A stretch of DNA of 64,000 nucleotides from Luteibacter sp. UNCMF331Sha3.1 (GCF_900109915.1 NZ_FOBU01000003.1:1-64000); one strand, 5' to 3'. Counted from the stretch's first letter, positions 48,501 to 56,878 are shown. Made by a program: numbers and translations. Notes: generated by a model from the letters alone, not told the origin.

Positions 48501-50067
48501 GGTGGCCGTCGATGGCGGTGCACGTACGACCTACCGCTACGACAAGGACGGCTCCGTGGGTGGCATCGCCACGGCACCGGCCGGTGGCGCCGCGGTCGAT
48601 GTCATCAGTAAGGTCGCCTGGCGCCCGTTCGATCTGTTCCAGTCGTGGACGTACGGCAATGGCCGGATTCTGAGCACCAGTCGTGACGGCAACGGCTGGA
48701 TCACCTCGTGGGGTGGCATCGAGGCGGCGTCGTCGACCTATGCGCTGTCCCGCTCACCCGCGGGGCGGATCGACGCGCAGCTCGCACGGTCGTATGCGTT
48801 TCGTTTCGATTACGACGGACTGGGTCACGTCAGTAAGGTCACCGATTACGGGAACGGTACGCTGCTGCGTGGCTTCGATTACGACGCCACGGGCGATCGC
48901 CAGCGCATGACGGTCGGCAGCGCCACGCAGACATATCTCTACGATCCATCCAGTCACCACCTGACCACCGCGGATGGCAAGGCGCGTCGCTACGATGCGG
49001 CGGGCAACACGATCGGCATCGGCAGCGCAACGCTCGACTTCGACAGTGCCGGGCGCCTCGCCGCCGCAACCGAAAGCGGTCGGTTGCTGGTCAGCTACGG
49101 CTACGACGCGCTGGGTCAGCGCATCGTGCGCACCGAAGCGGCCAGCGGCGCGACCACGCGCATTCTCTACGACGAGCAAGGCCACTGGCTGGCCGACTAC
49201 GATGGCACCGGCAAGCTCACCCGTCAGGCCATCTGGTTTGGCGATTATCTGGTCGGATTGATCGACGCGGGCAAGGTGTTCTATGTCGAGCCGGACCATC
49301 TGGGCGGCCCACGCGCCGTGGTCGATCCTTCCAACAACGTCGCGCAGTGGCGCTGGCGCCCGAGCGACGACCCCTTCGGAACGGCCGCACCGGATGAGGA
49401 CCCGGACGGCGACGGGACGCGCTTCGTGTTCGATCTGCGTTTTCCGGGGCAGCGATACGACGCGCTGACCGGACTGCATTACAACTATTTCCGGGACTAC
49501 GATCCGGGTACGGGGCGATACATCGAGGTCGATCCGCTCGGATTGGCGGGTGGGATCAATCCGTATTTGTATGCCGACGGAGCGCCTTTGTCGTTCTCGG
49601 ACCCGTACGGTTTGTGGCCTCAAGGGCGTGCGCCGTCATCGCATAGCTGGAAGCAGGCACCAGGGATTGGTGGAGTGTACGGCAACGGCGTGAAGGTGTT
49701 GCCTAAGCGACCGAATGGCGTAGTGGAACAGACACCGGGTGCGTGGCCTTCGGCGGTAGAGTTGAGATACACGCTGGTATGTGCCGAAGCGAGGTGCGAT
49801 GCAACAGAGTGCTCGCGGTATGCGCCTTCGTCCAGATTGATTAACTACAGGGAACGGCCGGAACTCCCCCCATCAACCGTCAGTTTTTCATCGCTCAACC
49901 CCGGCTGCACCTGTCTCAAGGTCGACTTTCTGGACCAGATGTTGCAGCGCCGGGCTGCCAGGCAGGTGTCGATGCCTGCCAGCAGTGCATGGGACGCCAT
50001 GGAGGGATATACGCGCTTTCTGGAAGGCTTTTCACGACAGCTAGAACGGGCAAGGTTGCGTAAGTGA
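45553..50067 (+). CDS. Secreted RHS/YD-repeat protein with unassigned C-terminal tip
   Basis: 1504 residues from 45553; an ATG at 45565 is also in frame. A signal peptide with a hydrophobic core built of tandem Ala-Leu pairs (about 14-30) directs it out of the cytoplasm. At about 170-240 a DUF6531-like start (RPNAGNPINVGLNNKYQEVED) opens the RHS shell. About 20 YD repeats follow (for example YDAAGRIVTVSDG, YDALGRPTGVTD). The core ends with RFPGQRYDALTGLHYNYFRDYDPGTGRYIEVDPLGLAGGINPY and DPYGL at 1350-1354. The last 150 residues (1355-1504) form the tip, with five cysteines (1410, 1415, 1420, 1452, 1454) and a helical, basic end. I match it to no known toxin. Codon use and GC fall toward the end. 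The next gene overlaps the stop by GTGA, as immunity genes often do. Confidence 0.9.
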   Translation: MDEYMRRNAKRRALALALALALALAIPVTAVAVDIAPDIEFSVRRKDQSTLYFQDMKEAAGAAMSTACEENGYVECQFDHASAFGSGYVTKYFYKKPPNDTFFPVTVFNYAYYACAIEPSLYIVKDSLVYGPYPNRDQAVGVTWGDYVCRYALDPDPETEPEHQSELGAGDCETRPNAGNPINVGLNNKYQEVEDIAATAASPLHWSRYYNSGIAGDAKNTWPSIAHLGSRWRGTYDRSLMTIAGVAAPTVRLVRHTGERLEFTEVDGRYRSVADPRGQLTRAGEGWSYRSAAGETEAYDANGRLVSLDAGTDRAVRFVYGDALSEAIDAQGRRLVFGYDAAGRIVTVSDGAGVAVTYGYDEKDDAGLRADLVSATYADASSHVYAYNEATYVSGVSRPHALTGIHDETGVRFATFRYDADGRAVASEHIEGADATQLVREADGTVAVTGPLKSVHRYRYAQIRGVKRLVGVDQPGGAGCAAASAAIDYDDSGLIARRVGFDGRVTTYKHDAEGNETERTDAAGTPSARTITTEWHPELRKPLRIAMPGREERFTYDAAGNVTRRELWGSLDPTQADAPLTLSRVWRMTYDGQGRLMRDEGPRSDTDTIATLATYAYRNADAPGCSAATPCDYRAGDLWKITDALGHVEEFLRYDPAGRMLARRDAVGTVYSYLYTDRGWLREIDEQRPDGSHAITAVTYNARGDIASLTDADGVRLAFDYDKAGRLIQIANPSGHRLRFRLDAAGNRIQEDSDDSMFLATQLKRSIDALGRVETETRDGGGITRYTYDALGRPTGVTDADGRQDSSAYDALGRLREAVQDVGGVNASTRTTYDPLDQPTGVEDAKGVLTRYLATGLGDVGSVDSPDGGISTDEHDAAGLLRRHEGPGGIGSFDVARDALGRPLTVTYGDTAQLTRYTYDSPDPACASTERHATGRLSSVTQGATRTAFCYDAPGHVTRKIQQAGGTTQAVSYRYSLAGRLQEVAVDGGARTTYRYDKDGSVGGIATAPAGGAAVDVISKVAWRPFDLFQSWTYGNGRILSTSRDGNGWITSWGGIEAASSTYALSRSPAGRIDAQLARSYAFRFDYDGLGHVSKVTDYGNGTLLRGFDYDATGDRQRMTVGSATQTYLYDPSSHHLTTADGKARRYDAAGNTIGIGSATLDFDSAGRLAAATESGRLLVSYGYDALGQRIVRTEAASGATTRILYDEQGHWLADYDGTGKLTRQAIWFGDYLVGLIDAGKVFYVEPDHLGGPRAVVDPSNNVAQWRWRPSDDPFGTAAPDEDPDGDGTRFVFDLRFPGQRYDALTGLHYNYFRDYDPGTGRYIEVDPLGLAGGINPYLYADGAPLSFSDPYGLWPQGRAPSSHSWKQAPGIGGVYGNGVKVLPKRPNGVVEQTPGAWPSAVELRYTLVCAEARCDATECSRYAPSSRLINYRERPELPPSTVSFSSLNPGCTCLKVDFLDQMLQRRAARQVSMPASSAWDAMEGYTRFLEGFSRQLERARLRK
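45589..45624. repeat. In-frame tandem 12-base repeat in the signal peptide
   Basis: GCGCTGGCGCTC occurs twice exactly and a third time with one change at the last base (A). Each unit encodes Ala-Leu-Ala-Leu. Gain or loss of a unit keeps frame and alters the length of the signal-peptide hydrophobic core. Confidence 0.9.
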
Positions 50068-50609
50068 CTCGCAGATCTTCCGCATTCGCCATAGGAACTG
50101 CTTTAGTCCTATTTTGTGGACTAGTTGTGATCGCCTTGACCAACCGTCCTCCGTCGAGTTCCATCTTTGCGATGGGCCACGCCTATCCAAGCAAGTCGGT
50201 TTCTTTCGCTTTCGAGTGTTCGGCTTTTGAAGAGTCACCTGAGCACCGCATGATCAACAGGAGAACTCGCCTATCGACGACCAAGGTCTGCATCGAGCGG
50301 GCCGGAGCAGTTCGGGACGTGCGTCCATCGGCAATTGTCATGGGCCGCTCTCGGTTTGATGGGTTGCCCAAGGTCAGCTTGTTTTTCGATGAGCACGATA
50401 CCGCGAGAATTTCGCGTTTCTTCGAAACGCACCGCGGCTACGTTGTTCTCTACCGAGACGACACACTCCTGAGCTACTTCCTCGCCGACGGAACCGGTTT
50501 TGCTGGGGAAATTGCGACCTACCAAGACACCATCGAAGATGCCGAGTCCGCGATGGGGCAACTCGCTATGTCATCCCGGGAGTGGCCGAAACAAAGCTGG
50601 AATCGATAG
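50064..50609 (+). CDS. Membrane-anchored small protein, candidate immunity partner of the RHS tip
   Basis: 181 residues from GTG at 50064, which overlaps the RHS stop (GTGA). An N-terminal membrane helix (about 7-27) places the remainder in the periplasm, where it could meet a secreted toxin. The C-terminal part (YVVLYRDDTLLSYFLADGTG...DTIEDAESAMGQL, about 120-170) has a strand-strand-helix order like the SecD P1 head. The DNA is visibly AT-richer than its neighbours, a sign of recent transfer. I recognise no family. The position directly after a polymorphic tip supports an immunity role; the activity is unknown. It could also be an unrelated passenger. Confidence 0.6.
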   Translation: MTRRSSAFAIGTALVLFCGLVVIALTNRPPSSSIFAMGHAYPSKSVSFAFECSAFEESPEHRMINRRTRLSTTKVCIERAGAVRDVRPSAIVMGRSRFDGLPKVSLFFDEHDTARISRFFETHRGYVVLYRDDTLLSYFLADGTGFAGEIATYQDTIEDAESAMGQLAMSSREWPKQSWNR

Positions 50610-50938
50610 ATTGGGTGTGCAGGAGCGACTGATACAAGGAGACCAGCCGGCAAAATTGGGTATCTCCGCCCTTGGCGATGCGGCGACCGGTGCAGGACTT
50701 ACCGTCAAGCCTGGAGGCTTCACGGGCGCGGTGGTGTTCGATGGCGAAGCCTGTGTGGGCGTCAGTAGTGATGAGGCGTCACTTTTCCGGCGATCGAAGG
50801 CGTGCAGTGAAGCCTGAGTGTCTGCGAAGAACTAGGCGGTCGAGTAAGCAACACGCGCCTTCAAGGACGATGCGGTGCTCGCGGCAAGCGCCCATCGCCA
50901 GCAGGCTGGCTCCCACCGGTCTGTCGCGACATCGTGGT
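50610..50938. other. Spacer with possible gene remnant downstream of the RHS pair
   Basis: 329 bases. A frame at about 50611-50817 reads coherent peptide-like sequence (GDQPAKLGISALGDAATG...GGFTGAVVFDGEACVGV) without a good start, perhaps a remnant of an older tip or immunity gene. The last 45 bases (about 50874-50918) are one arm of a CAGC-body REP. Confidence 0.4.
50874..50918. repeat. Half REP, CAGC-body subtype
   Basis: GGTGCTCGCGGCAAGCGCCC followed by the right arm ending GGCTGGCTCCCACC; the left arm is missing. It lies at the edge of the RHS region, just beyond the end of the convergent kinase gene. Confidence 0.75.
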
Positions 50939-52960
50939 TTACGGCGCCGTGCCTTCCAGGAGTTCGTCGATCGCGCCGATCAGGGCGCGCAGCGAGAATG
51001 GCTTGCTCAGCAGCGCGCATCGCTCGGGCAGGTGTGGCGAATCGGCGAAGGCGTCCCAGGCGTAGCCGGTGATGAAGAGGAACGGCATGGCCGGGTGCGT
51101 TTCGCGCACGGTCAGTGCGAGCTGCCTGCCGTCCATCCCCGGCAGGCCGATGTCCGTCACCACGATGTCCGGCACACGGCCGGCGTGCAGCACGCCGAGG
51201 GCCTCCGCGGCATCCGCGCACGCGTCGATGTCGTAACCGCTTTCTTCCAGCACCTCGGAGGCGATCGAACGGAGCATGGGTTCGTCTTCCACGAGCAGCA
51301 CGCGCCGCCCGGCGCCGTCGCTGCGTTCGCGGGCGGCATGGCCGACCGTCGCGGCGACGTCGCCGATGTGCCGCGGCAGCCAGAGACTGACGGTGGTGCC
51401 GTTGCCCGGTTGAGACTCGATGATGGCGCGTCCGCCGGTCTGCCTTGCGAAGCCGTCGACCATCGACAGGCCGAGGCCGGTGCCCTGGCCGATCGCCTTG
51501 GTGGTGAAGAACGGATCGAATGCCTTCTCCACCGTGGCGCGCGACATGCCCATGCCGGTATCGGTCACGGCGATGACGACGTGGTCGGCCATGCCGTTGC
51601 CGATGTCGGTGGCGGGCGCGTTTCGCGTGACGATGCCCAGCTCGCCGCCGTGCGGCATCGCATCGCGCGCGTTGATCGCGAGATTGAGTACCGCGCTTTC
51701 GAGCTGGCTCGCGTCCGAGAGCGTTCTCCAGAGATCTGGCTGCATGCGCAGGGACAACGTCACCTGTTCGCCCAGCAGGGGGCGCAGCAGCAGGTCGAGA
51801 CCGCGCACGATGGCGTTCGCGTCGACGTCGGAAAGCGACAACGCCTGCTGGCGCGAATACGCGAGCAGGCGATGCGTGAGACCGGCCGCACGTTTCACCG
51901 CCCCCGCCGCTGCATCGAGCAGGCGAGGGACGCTGTCGGTGCGCCCGCTCTCCAGCCGTTCGGTCACGACCTCGATGGCGCCGCCGATGCCGCCAAGGAT
52001 GTTGTTGAAGTCGTGCGCGATGCCACCCGTAAGCCGCCCGAGTGCCTCGAGCTTCTGGGCGTGGCGCCACTTGTCCTCCATGTCCCTCCGCCGCCCGACG
52101 TCGCGACCCATGCCGTAGACGACCTCGCCATCCGGCACGCAGGTCCACGCGAACCAGCGGTACGTGCCGTCGGCGGCGCGGATGCGCACCTCGAGATCCT
52201 CGACGACCTCGCCATCCAGCAGTTGCGAGACGGCGTCGGTCGCCCGCTCGAGGTCGTCCGGATGCAGGAGGTCGTCGAACGCGGCGCCGACCAGGCTGGC
52301 GATGTCGTAGCCGAGTTCGTTCGCCCACGCGGGATTGAGGTTGCGGTAGCGGGCGTCGCGCCCCATGACCACGTAGAGATCGCGCGAGATGCCCCATATC
52401 TGGTCGCGCTCGCGCGTGCGTGCATCCACCTCGCGCTCGAGCGACGCGTTGAGCGCGCGCAGCGCGGCCGTCGAGCGCACGCCGCGCGTGGTCTCCATCG
52501 TGACGGCGATCATGCCGAAGATGTCGCCGTTCTCGTCGCGCAGCGGCGCATACGAGAACGTCCACCAGGTGTCCTCGGGGAATCCGTGGCGGGTCATCGT
52601 GAGCGGCAGGTCGCGGTGCATGCTGGCCTTGCCGGCGAGGGCGCCTTCGACATGCGGGGACACGTCGTCCCAGACGTCCGCCCATAGCGCGTCGAAGCGC
52701 TGGCCGATCGCGCCATGCAGCCGCTTGCCCAGCATGGGCCGGTACGGATCGTTGAAGAAGAAGAGCTGGCCCGGTTCCACCGACACGAACATCGGCTGGG
52801 GCGATGCGAGCATCGTGGCCAGGATGCTGCGCAGGGCGATCGGCCACGATGGCGCGGGTCCGATCGGCGTCGCGCTCCAGTCGAACGCACGGATCTCGTC
52901 GGCCGTCGGCGAATCGACCGGCAGGAACGCGAAGGGATCGGGCGTCGACGGACCGGCCAT
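50939..52960 (-). CDS. PAS-domain hybrid sensor histidine kinase
   Basis: 673 residues, cytoplasmic (no membrane helix). A PAS-like N-terminal domain (about 45-165) is followed by a coiled coil and a second PAS domain (about 190-290). HisKA carries His316 (GIAHDFNNIL, the type that links to the ATPase of family-4 kinases). ATPase motifs are AINARDAM (N), DTGMGMS (G1) and GQGTGLGLSM (G2), and a C-terminal receiver has Asp603 (VVTDIGLPGMDG). The receiver may regulate its own kinase or pass phosphate on. It starts two bases after the stop of the secreted amidohydrolase gene upstream, so the pair is probably translationally coupled. Confidence 0.93.
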   Translation of the reverse strand: MAGPSTPDPFAFLPVDSPTADEIRAFDWSATPIGPAPSWPIALRSILATMLASPQPMFVSVEPGQLFFFNDPYRPMLGKRLHGAIGQRFDALWADVWDDVSPHVEGALAGKASMHRDLPLTMTRHGFPEDTWWTFSYAPLRDENGDIFGMIAVTMETTRGVRSTAALRALNASLEREVDARTRERDQIWGISRDLYVVMGRDARYRNLNPAWANELGYDIASLVGAAFDDLLHPDDLERATDAVSQLLDGEVVEDLEVRIRAADGTYRWFAWTCVPDGEVVYGMGRDVGRRRDMEDKWRHAQKLEALGRLTGGIAHDFNNILGGIGGAIEVVTERLESGRTDSVPRLLDAAAGAVKRAAGLTHRLLAYSRQQALSLSDVDANAIVRGLDLLLRPLLGEQVTLSLRMQPDLWRTLSDASQLESAVLNLAINARDAMPHGGELGIVTRNAPATDIGNGMADHVVIAVTDTGMGMSRATVEKAFDPFFTTKAIGQGTGLGLSMVDGFARQTGGRAIIESQPGNGTTVSLWLPRHIGDVAATVGHAARERSDGAGRRVLLVEDEPMLRSIASEVLEESGYDIDACADAAEALGVLHAGRVPDIVVTDIGLPGMDGRQLALTVRETHPAMPFLFITGYAWDAFADSPHLPERCALLSKPFSLRALIGAIDELLEGTAP

Positions 52961-52962
52961 GG

Positions 52963-54324
52963 TCAGGGTCCGGTGCTTTCCAGCGGTCCGGCGACCTGCT
53001 GGCCGCGCTGCCACACCGCGCGGATCGTCGTCGTCGCTTCGATGTTCTTCGACGGATCGCCGTCGAGCACGATGAAGTCGGCCCGCTTGCCGTTGGCCAG
53101 CACGCCCCGGTCGGTCAGGTTGAGCAGGGCGGCCGCGCGCTGCGTGGCCACCTGGATGGCCTGCACCGGCGTCAGGCCCGCGTCGACCATGAGCGCCAGT
53201 TCGCGGTGTTCGGCCACGCCGGGAATGCGTAGTGGCGTCGCGCCGGCATCGGTGCCGAATCCGATGGCGACACCGGCGTCGTAGAGCGCCTTCAGGTTGG
53301 CCATGTTGGTGCGCAGCGCGTCTTCGTTGGTGCGCGTCGATCCGTCCTGCTGCACACGGTCGCGCCAGGCGGCATCGGCGAACTGCTTCGCGAGATCGGG
53401 CTGCACGGCGCGGGTGAAGAAGGGCCGGTCCATCCACGCCGGGTGCCGGGCATAGATGAACGCGGCCTCGTTGAGATCGAGCGTGGCGACGTACCACGTA
53501 CCGTGCTTCTTCATCGCTTCGATGAACGCCGCGTCCACCGGGCGGTCGCGCACGCCGTGGGCGAGGATGTCGACGCCGGCGTCGACCAGCTGGCGCGCGT
53601 CGTCGAGATAGTAGACGTGCGCCGCGACGCGCACGTGTTTCGCGTGGGCTTCGTCGATCACGGCATGCCAGATCGCCGGCTTCATCTTCACCGGCAGCGA
53701 GCCGTTGAAATCGTCGATCCAGATCTTGATGAGGTCGGTACCGCGTTGGGCGGCGGCATCGACCGCGGCGCGCGCCTGCGCCGGCGTTTCCGGACGGTCG
53801 AGCTGGTCGGAGCCGACCGTCATCATCTTCGCTGGCGGCGCGCCGTTGGGCACGCCGATACCGCGGTCCGCCCCGAAGAGGTCGGCACCGTCGGCCTTGC
53901 CGGCGTGGAGCTCCGCGCGTAGCGGATAGAACACGGCGGGAAGGTTGAAGCCGAGAGACGTCACGGTGGTCACCCCGTACGTTCGCCATTGCTTCAGCTG
54001 GCGCAGGATGTTCGCGCGGTTGTACAGCACGGGGGTACCGCTCTTCGTCCCATCGACCGAGCCTACATGCGCATGGTCGGAGACGAGGCCGGGGATGATG
54101 GTCTTGCCCGTGTAATCGACGACCTTCGTGTCCGCCGGCATCTTCGCGCGGAGCCCCGGGCCCATGAGAGAGATATGGTCCCCGTCGATCACCATGGTGA
54201 CGTCGGTCAGGGGCGCGGCGCCAGTCCCGTCGATCACCGTCGCGCCGCGAATGACCGTCGCCGCGGGGGTGCTCCCGGCGGCGGCCAGCGCGAGGACGAG
54301 CAGGGTGGGGCGGAGCTTCGGCAT
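52963..54324 (-). CDS. Exported amidohydrolase (imidazolonepropionase-like)
   Basis: 453 residues from the ATG at 54324. The signal peptide ends near STPA-A. Amidohydrolase features are GKTIIPGLVSDHAHVGS, where DHAH provides the alpha-site metal ligands, followed by a metal-site His in VRVAAHVYYLDDA and in DILAHGVRD, and the late Asp in IGFGTDAGATPL. The carbohydrolase/cyclic amidase group of exported amidohydrolases includes peptidase-like and lactonase-like enzymes. The substrate is not determined. It sits 2 bases upstream of the PAS hybrid kinase, an uncommon pairing. Periplasmic. Confidence 0.88.
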   Translation of the reverse strand: MPKLRPTLLVLALAAAGSTPAATVIRGATVIDGTGAAPLTDVTMVIDGDHISLMGPGLRAKMPADTKVVDYTGKTIIPGLVSDHAHVGSVDGTKSGTPVLYNRANILRQLKQWRTYGVTTVTSLGFNLPAVFYPLRAELHAGKADGADLFGADRGIGVPNGAPPAKMMTVGSDQLDRPETPAQARAAVDAAAQRGTDLIKIWIDDFNGSLPVKMKPAIWHAVIDEAHAKHVRVAAHVYYLDDARQLVDAGVDILAHGVRDRPVDAAFIEAMKKHGTWYVATLDLNEAAFIYARHPAWMDRPFFTRAVQPDLAKQFADAAWRDRVQQDGSTRTNEDALRTNMANLKALYDAGVAIGFGTDAGATPLRIPGVAEHRELALMVDAGLTPVQAIQVATQRAAALLNLTDRGVLANGKRADFIVLDGDPSKNIEATTTIRAVWQRGQQVAGPLESTGP

Positions 54325-54472
54325 GGGAAATCCTCTGAGCGGCGAGACCTGCACATAATGCACGAGGTCGCATGACGACGTGGTCGCGAACGCGATCGTG
54401 GCGAAGCTGTCACGTGCGATCCACGTTGGCCCATGGACCCTTGTCCCGTCATCACCAATGGAGGGACAGCAC

Positions 54473-54598
54473 ATGAACGACGAGAAGATGCCGGCGACCG
54501 GCAAGCAGAAGGGTGGCATCGGCTACATCCTGCTCTGGATACTGGGCGTGCCGATCCCCGTGCTGCTGCTCATCTTCCTGGTTCGCGGCTGCACCTGA
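54473..54598 (+). CDS. Small membrane protein
   Basis: 41 residues (MNDEKMPATGKQKGGIGYILLWILGVPIPVLLLIFLVRGCT). One long hydrophobic segment (about 16-38) with a Gly/Pro kink, a Lys-rich start and a C-terminal Cys. A good Shine-Dalgarno (GGAGGG) lies 7 bases upstream. It resembles the small YqaE/DUF-type proteins of the inner membrane, without a firm family call. Confidence 0.75.
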   Translation: MNDEKMPATGKQKGGIGYILLWILGVPIPVLLLIFLVRGCT

Positions 54599-54686
54599 TA
54601 CGCAGGAGCCTCGTATGCCCCGAAGCGCCGCCCCATGGGCGGCGCTTCGCTTTATGCTTGCCGCGACCGAACGAAGGAAGCGACGC

Positions 54687-55838
54687 ATGTCCGAGGCGAC
54701 ACTCCCGCGCAGCCCCGGCATCGATGCCTTGCGCGGCGCCAGCATCCTGCTCGTGGTCGTCCACCACCTCGGGCTACGCATTCCGTTGCACAAGACGGAT
54801 GCGGGACGCTGGTTTCCCGCGCCGCTGCTGAAGGGGCTGATCTATAACGGCTACGAGGCCGTTTTCGTTTTCTTCGTCATATCGGGTTTCCTGATCGCAC
54901 GGCATACGCTCGAACGCGATGGCGCGCTGGCCGGCATCGACTGGCGCGGCTTCTACGCGCGGCGTGTCGCGCGTATCGGGCCCTGTCTCGTCGCCCTCGT
55001 CGCGATCCTTTTCGGCTGCCATGCGCTGGCGGTGCCGGATTACACGATCGACGCGGCGCGGCAGTCGCCTCTCGGCGCGACGCTTTCAGCATTCACCTTC
55101 ACCCTCAACGTCTACGAAGCGCGCACGGGGTGGCTGCCCGGTGGCTGGGACGTCCTATGGTCGCTGTCGGTCGAAGAGGTGTTCTACCTCGGGTTTCCGC
55201 TCGTATGCCTGACGCTCGGGCGCACGCGCTGGCTCGTGCCGGCGCTGATCGCGCTGGTGGTGTCCGTGCCTTTCACCCGCGCGGCGATCGTCGACAACGA
55301 GATCTGGCAGGAGAAAGCCTATCTGCCGGGGATGGGTGCCATAGCGGCAGGCGTGCTCGCGGCGCTCGCGGTGGATCGGCGACGCGGCAGAGCCTGGCTC
55401 GCCATGCCGCGATCCCGCGCCCTGCTTCGCGTCACCGGGATCGCCGGGCTGGCGCTGGTGATGTTCTCGGGCGGCTGGCTCTGGCATGCGATCCGCGAGG
55501 GTTACATGCTCGTCCTGATCGGTGCGTCCGTGTGTCTGGTGCTCGGCTCGCCGGAGAACGGCGCCGGGGCGCACGGCCTTGGCTGGCTGCGCGCGATGGG
55601 GCGCTCGAGCTACGAAATCTATCTCACGCACATGTTCGTGGTTTTTTCGCTCGTCGCGATCGCACGCGCGACGGGAACGGACACGGCCTGGGGATGGATC
55701 TGGTTCGCGCCCGCCGTGGCATTGACGTCCGCGCTGGGCTGGTGCGTGGCACGATGGTTTTCGGAACCGGCCAATCGCAGCACGCGTCGATGGTTCCGCT
55801 CCCGGCGCTGGGCCATCGCTGCGCAGGACAATGGCTGA
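54687..55838 (+). CDS. Acyltransferase 3 family membrane protein
   Basis: 383 residues from the ATG at 54687, preceded by GGAAG. Ten membrane helices. Family motifs: RSPGIDALRGASILLVVVHHLG (catalytic His in VVHHLG), FVFFVISGFLIARH, FYARRVARIGP (the RR pair) and WSLSVEEVFYLGFPL. Members transfer acyl groups to sugars of the cell surface, for example O-antigen or exopolysaccharide. No surface-polysaccharide operon is adjacent. Confidence 0.93.
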   Translation: MSEATLPRSPGIDALRGASILLVVVHHLGLRIPLHKTDAGRWFPAPLLKGLIYNGYEAVFVFFVISGFLIARHTLERDGALAGIDWRGFYARRVARIGPCLVALVAILFGCHALAVPDYTIDAARQSPLGATLSAFTFTLNVYEARTGWLPGGWDVLWSLSVEEVFYLGFPLVCLTLGRTRWLVPALIALVVSVPFTRAAIVDNEIWQEKAYLPGMGAIAAGVLAALAVDRRRGRAWLAMPRSRALLRVTGIAGLALVMFSGGWLWHAIREGYMLVLIGASVCLVLGSPENGAGAHGLGWLRAMGRSSYEIYLTHMFVVFSLVAIARATGTDTAWGWIWFAPAVALTSALGWCVARWFSEPANRSTRRWFRSRRWAIAAQDNG

Positions 55839-55841
55839 AGC

Positions 55842-55870
55842 GACGGTGGGAGCCCTCGGCTCCCACCGTC
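55842..55870. terminator. Perfect hairpin between convergent genes
   Basis: Arms of 13 bases (GACGGTGGGAGCC / GGCTCCCACCGTC) with loop CTC. It contains the GGTGGGAGC head of the REP elements but not their body. It lies right between acyltransferase and csbD stops and may end both transcripts; no T-run. Confidence 0.6.
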
Positions 55871-55881
55871 AACGCGCTCCC

Positions 55882-56067
55882 TTAGTGGTTGCGGTTCGCG
55901 TCGCGCGCCTTATCGGCGGCCTTGCCGACCTCCTTCTGCACCTTGCCGGCATTCTTTTCGATGTTGCCCGCGGCTTCCTTCGCATGGTTACCGGTGACCT
56001 TGCCGGCGACTTCCTTCACGGCGCCCTTGACTTCGTGTTTCATGCCTTCCGTACGGTTCTTGTCCAC
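55882..56067 (-). CDS. CsbD-family stress protein
   Basis: 61 residues from GTG at 56067 (AGGAG seven bases upstream), giving MDKNRTEGMKHEVKGAVKEVAGKVTGNHAKEAAGNIEKNAGKVQ. The repeats of charged, amphipathic helices with GKVTGN and AAGNIEKNAGKVQ match CsbD. These small hydrophilic proteins accumulate under general stress; the molecular role is unknown. An internal ATG nine codons on would cut the start of the family pattern. Confidence 0.86.
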   Translation of the reverse strand: MDKNRTEGMKHEVKGAVKEVAGKVTGNHAKEAAGNIEKNAGKVQKEVGKAADKARDANRNH

Positions 56068-56159
56068 GATGCGTCTCCTGGTTGATCTGCGTCGTTCGCA
56101 GGGTTCCGATGAAAGGCGGAAACGGCAGAAAACGGCGTGAAGCGCGCGTGGGGCGTCGT

Positions 56160-56777
56160 TCACCCACCTTTCAACGGCGCAGGATAATTCGATGCCTTGA
56201 GCACGCCGGCGAGGTGGGCGGCGTTCGACGCGAGGGTCTCGATCGACCTGGCGACGGGCTCTGGCGTTTCATCGAGATCGATGTAGTTCGTGGAACCCAT
56301 CGCTTCGCCGACCCAGTACGCGGAGCTGCCAGCGGGAATCGTGAAGCCGAAGTCGGCCAGGCCCTGGTAAAGCTCCGCGGAGACATGGTGCGCGCCATCC
56401 TCGTTACCCACTACACCCACCATCGCGACCTTTCCGAACGTCGGGTAACGGCCGTCGTCGCCGATGTCGCCGAGGATCGCGTCCATCCGTTCCAGCACGC
56501 GCTTGGCGATGCTCGAAGGCTGCCCGACCCAGATGGGGGTGACGACGACGAGGATGTCCGCGTCCATGATCCGGCGACGCACGTCCGGCCAGTCATCGCC
56601 ATCGCCCTCGTCGTGACTGACGCCAGCCTTGATGTCGAGGTCGACGAGCCGGACGCTGTCGGTGACCACGTCGCGTTTCCTGAGCGCGGCGAACAACTGG
56701 TCGAGCAGCTTTTGCGAAGACGAAGGTTTGGGCGAGGGCACCAGGGTGCAGTTCAGGCCGAGGGCTTTCAAAGTCAT
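56160..56777 (-). CDS. Flavodoxin-fold NAD(P)H-dependent oxidoreductase
   Basis: 205 residues. An alpha/beta fold with a phosphate-binding loop for FMN in PSPKPSSSQKLLDQL (about 14-28), ILVVVTPIWVGQPSSIAKRVLERMDA (about 75-100), and KVAMVGVVGNEDGAHHV. It is likely an FMN-dependent reductase of the NADPH-dependent FMN reductase (PF03358) group. The substrate is unknown. It is divergent from the Nramp transporter (101-base spacer). Confidence 0.9.
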   Translation of the reverse strand: MTLKALGLNCTLVPSPKPSSSQKLLDQLFAALRKRDVVTDSVRLVDLDIKAGVSHDEGDGDDWPDVRRRIMDADILVVVTPIWVGQPSSIAKRVLERMDAILGDIGDDGRYPTFGKVAMVGVVGNEDGAHHVSAELYQGLADFGFTIPAGSSAYWVGEAMGSTNYIDLDETPEPVARSIETLASNAAHLAGVLKASNYPAPLKGG

Positions 56778-56878
56778 GGGGCGTCTCCGGCAGAAAAAAG
56801 CAATCTGAGCGCACGGGCGTGCAACTCGCGTCGCGGGAGGGTGCATACGACGTGCGTCGATCCCGCTACGATGCGCGC

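Noticed and set aside
50064-50609. SecD/SecDF gene fragment
   Set aside because: Only a short C-terminal stretch resembles the P1 head; no membrane helices of the Sec protein and no other Sec motifs.
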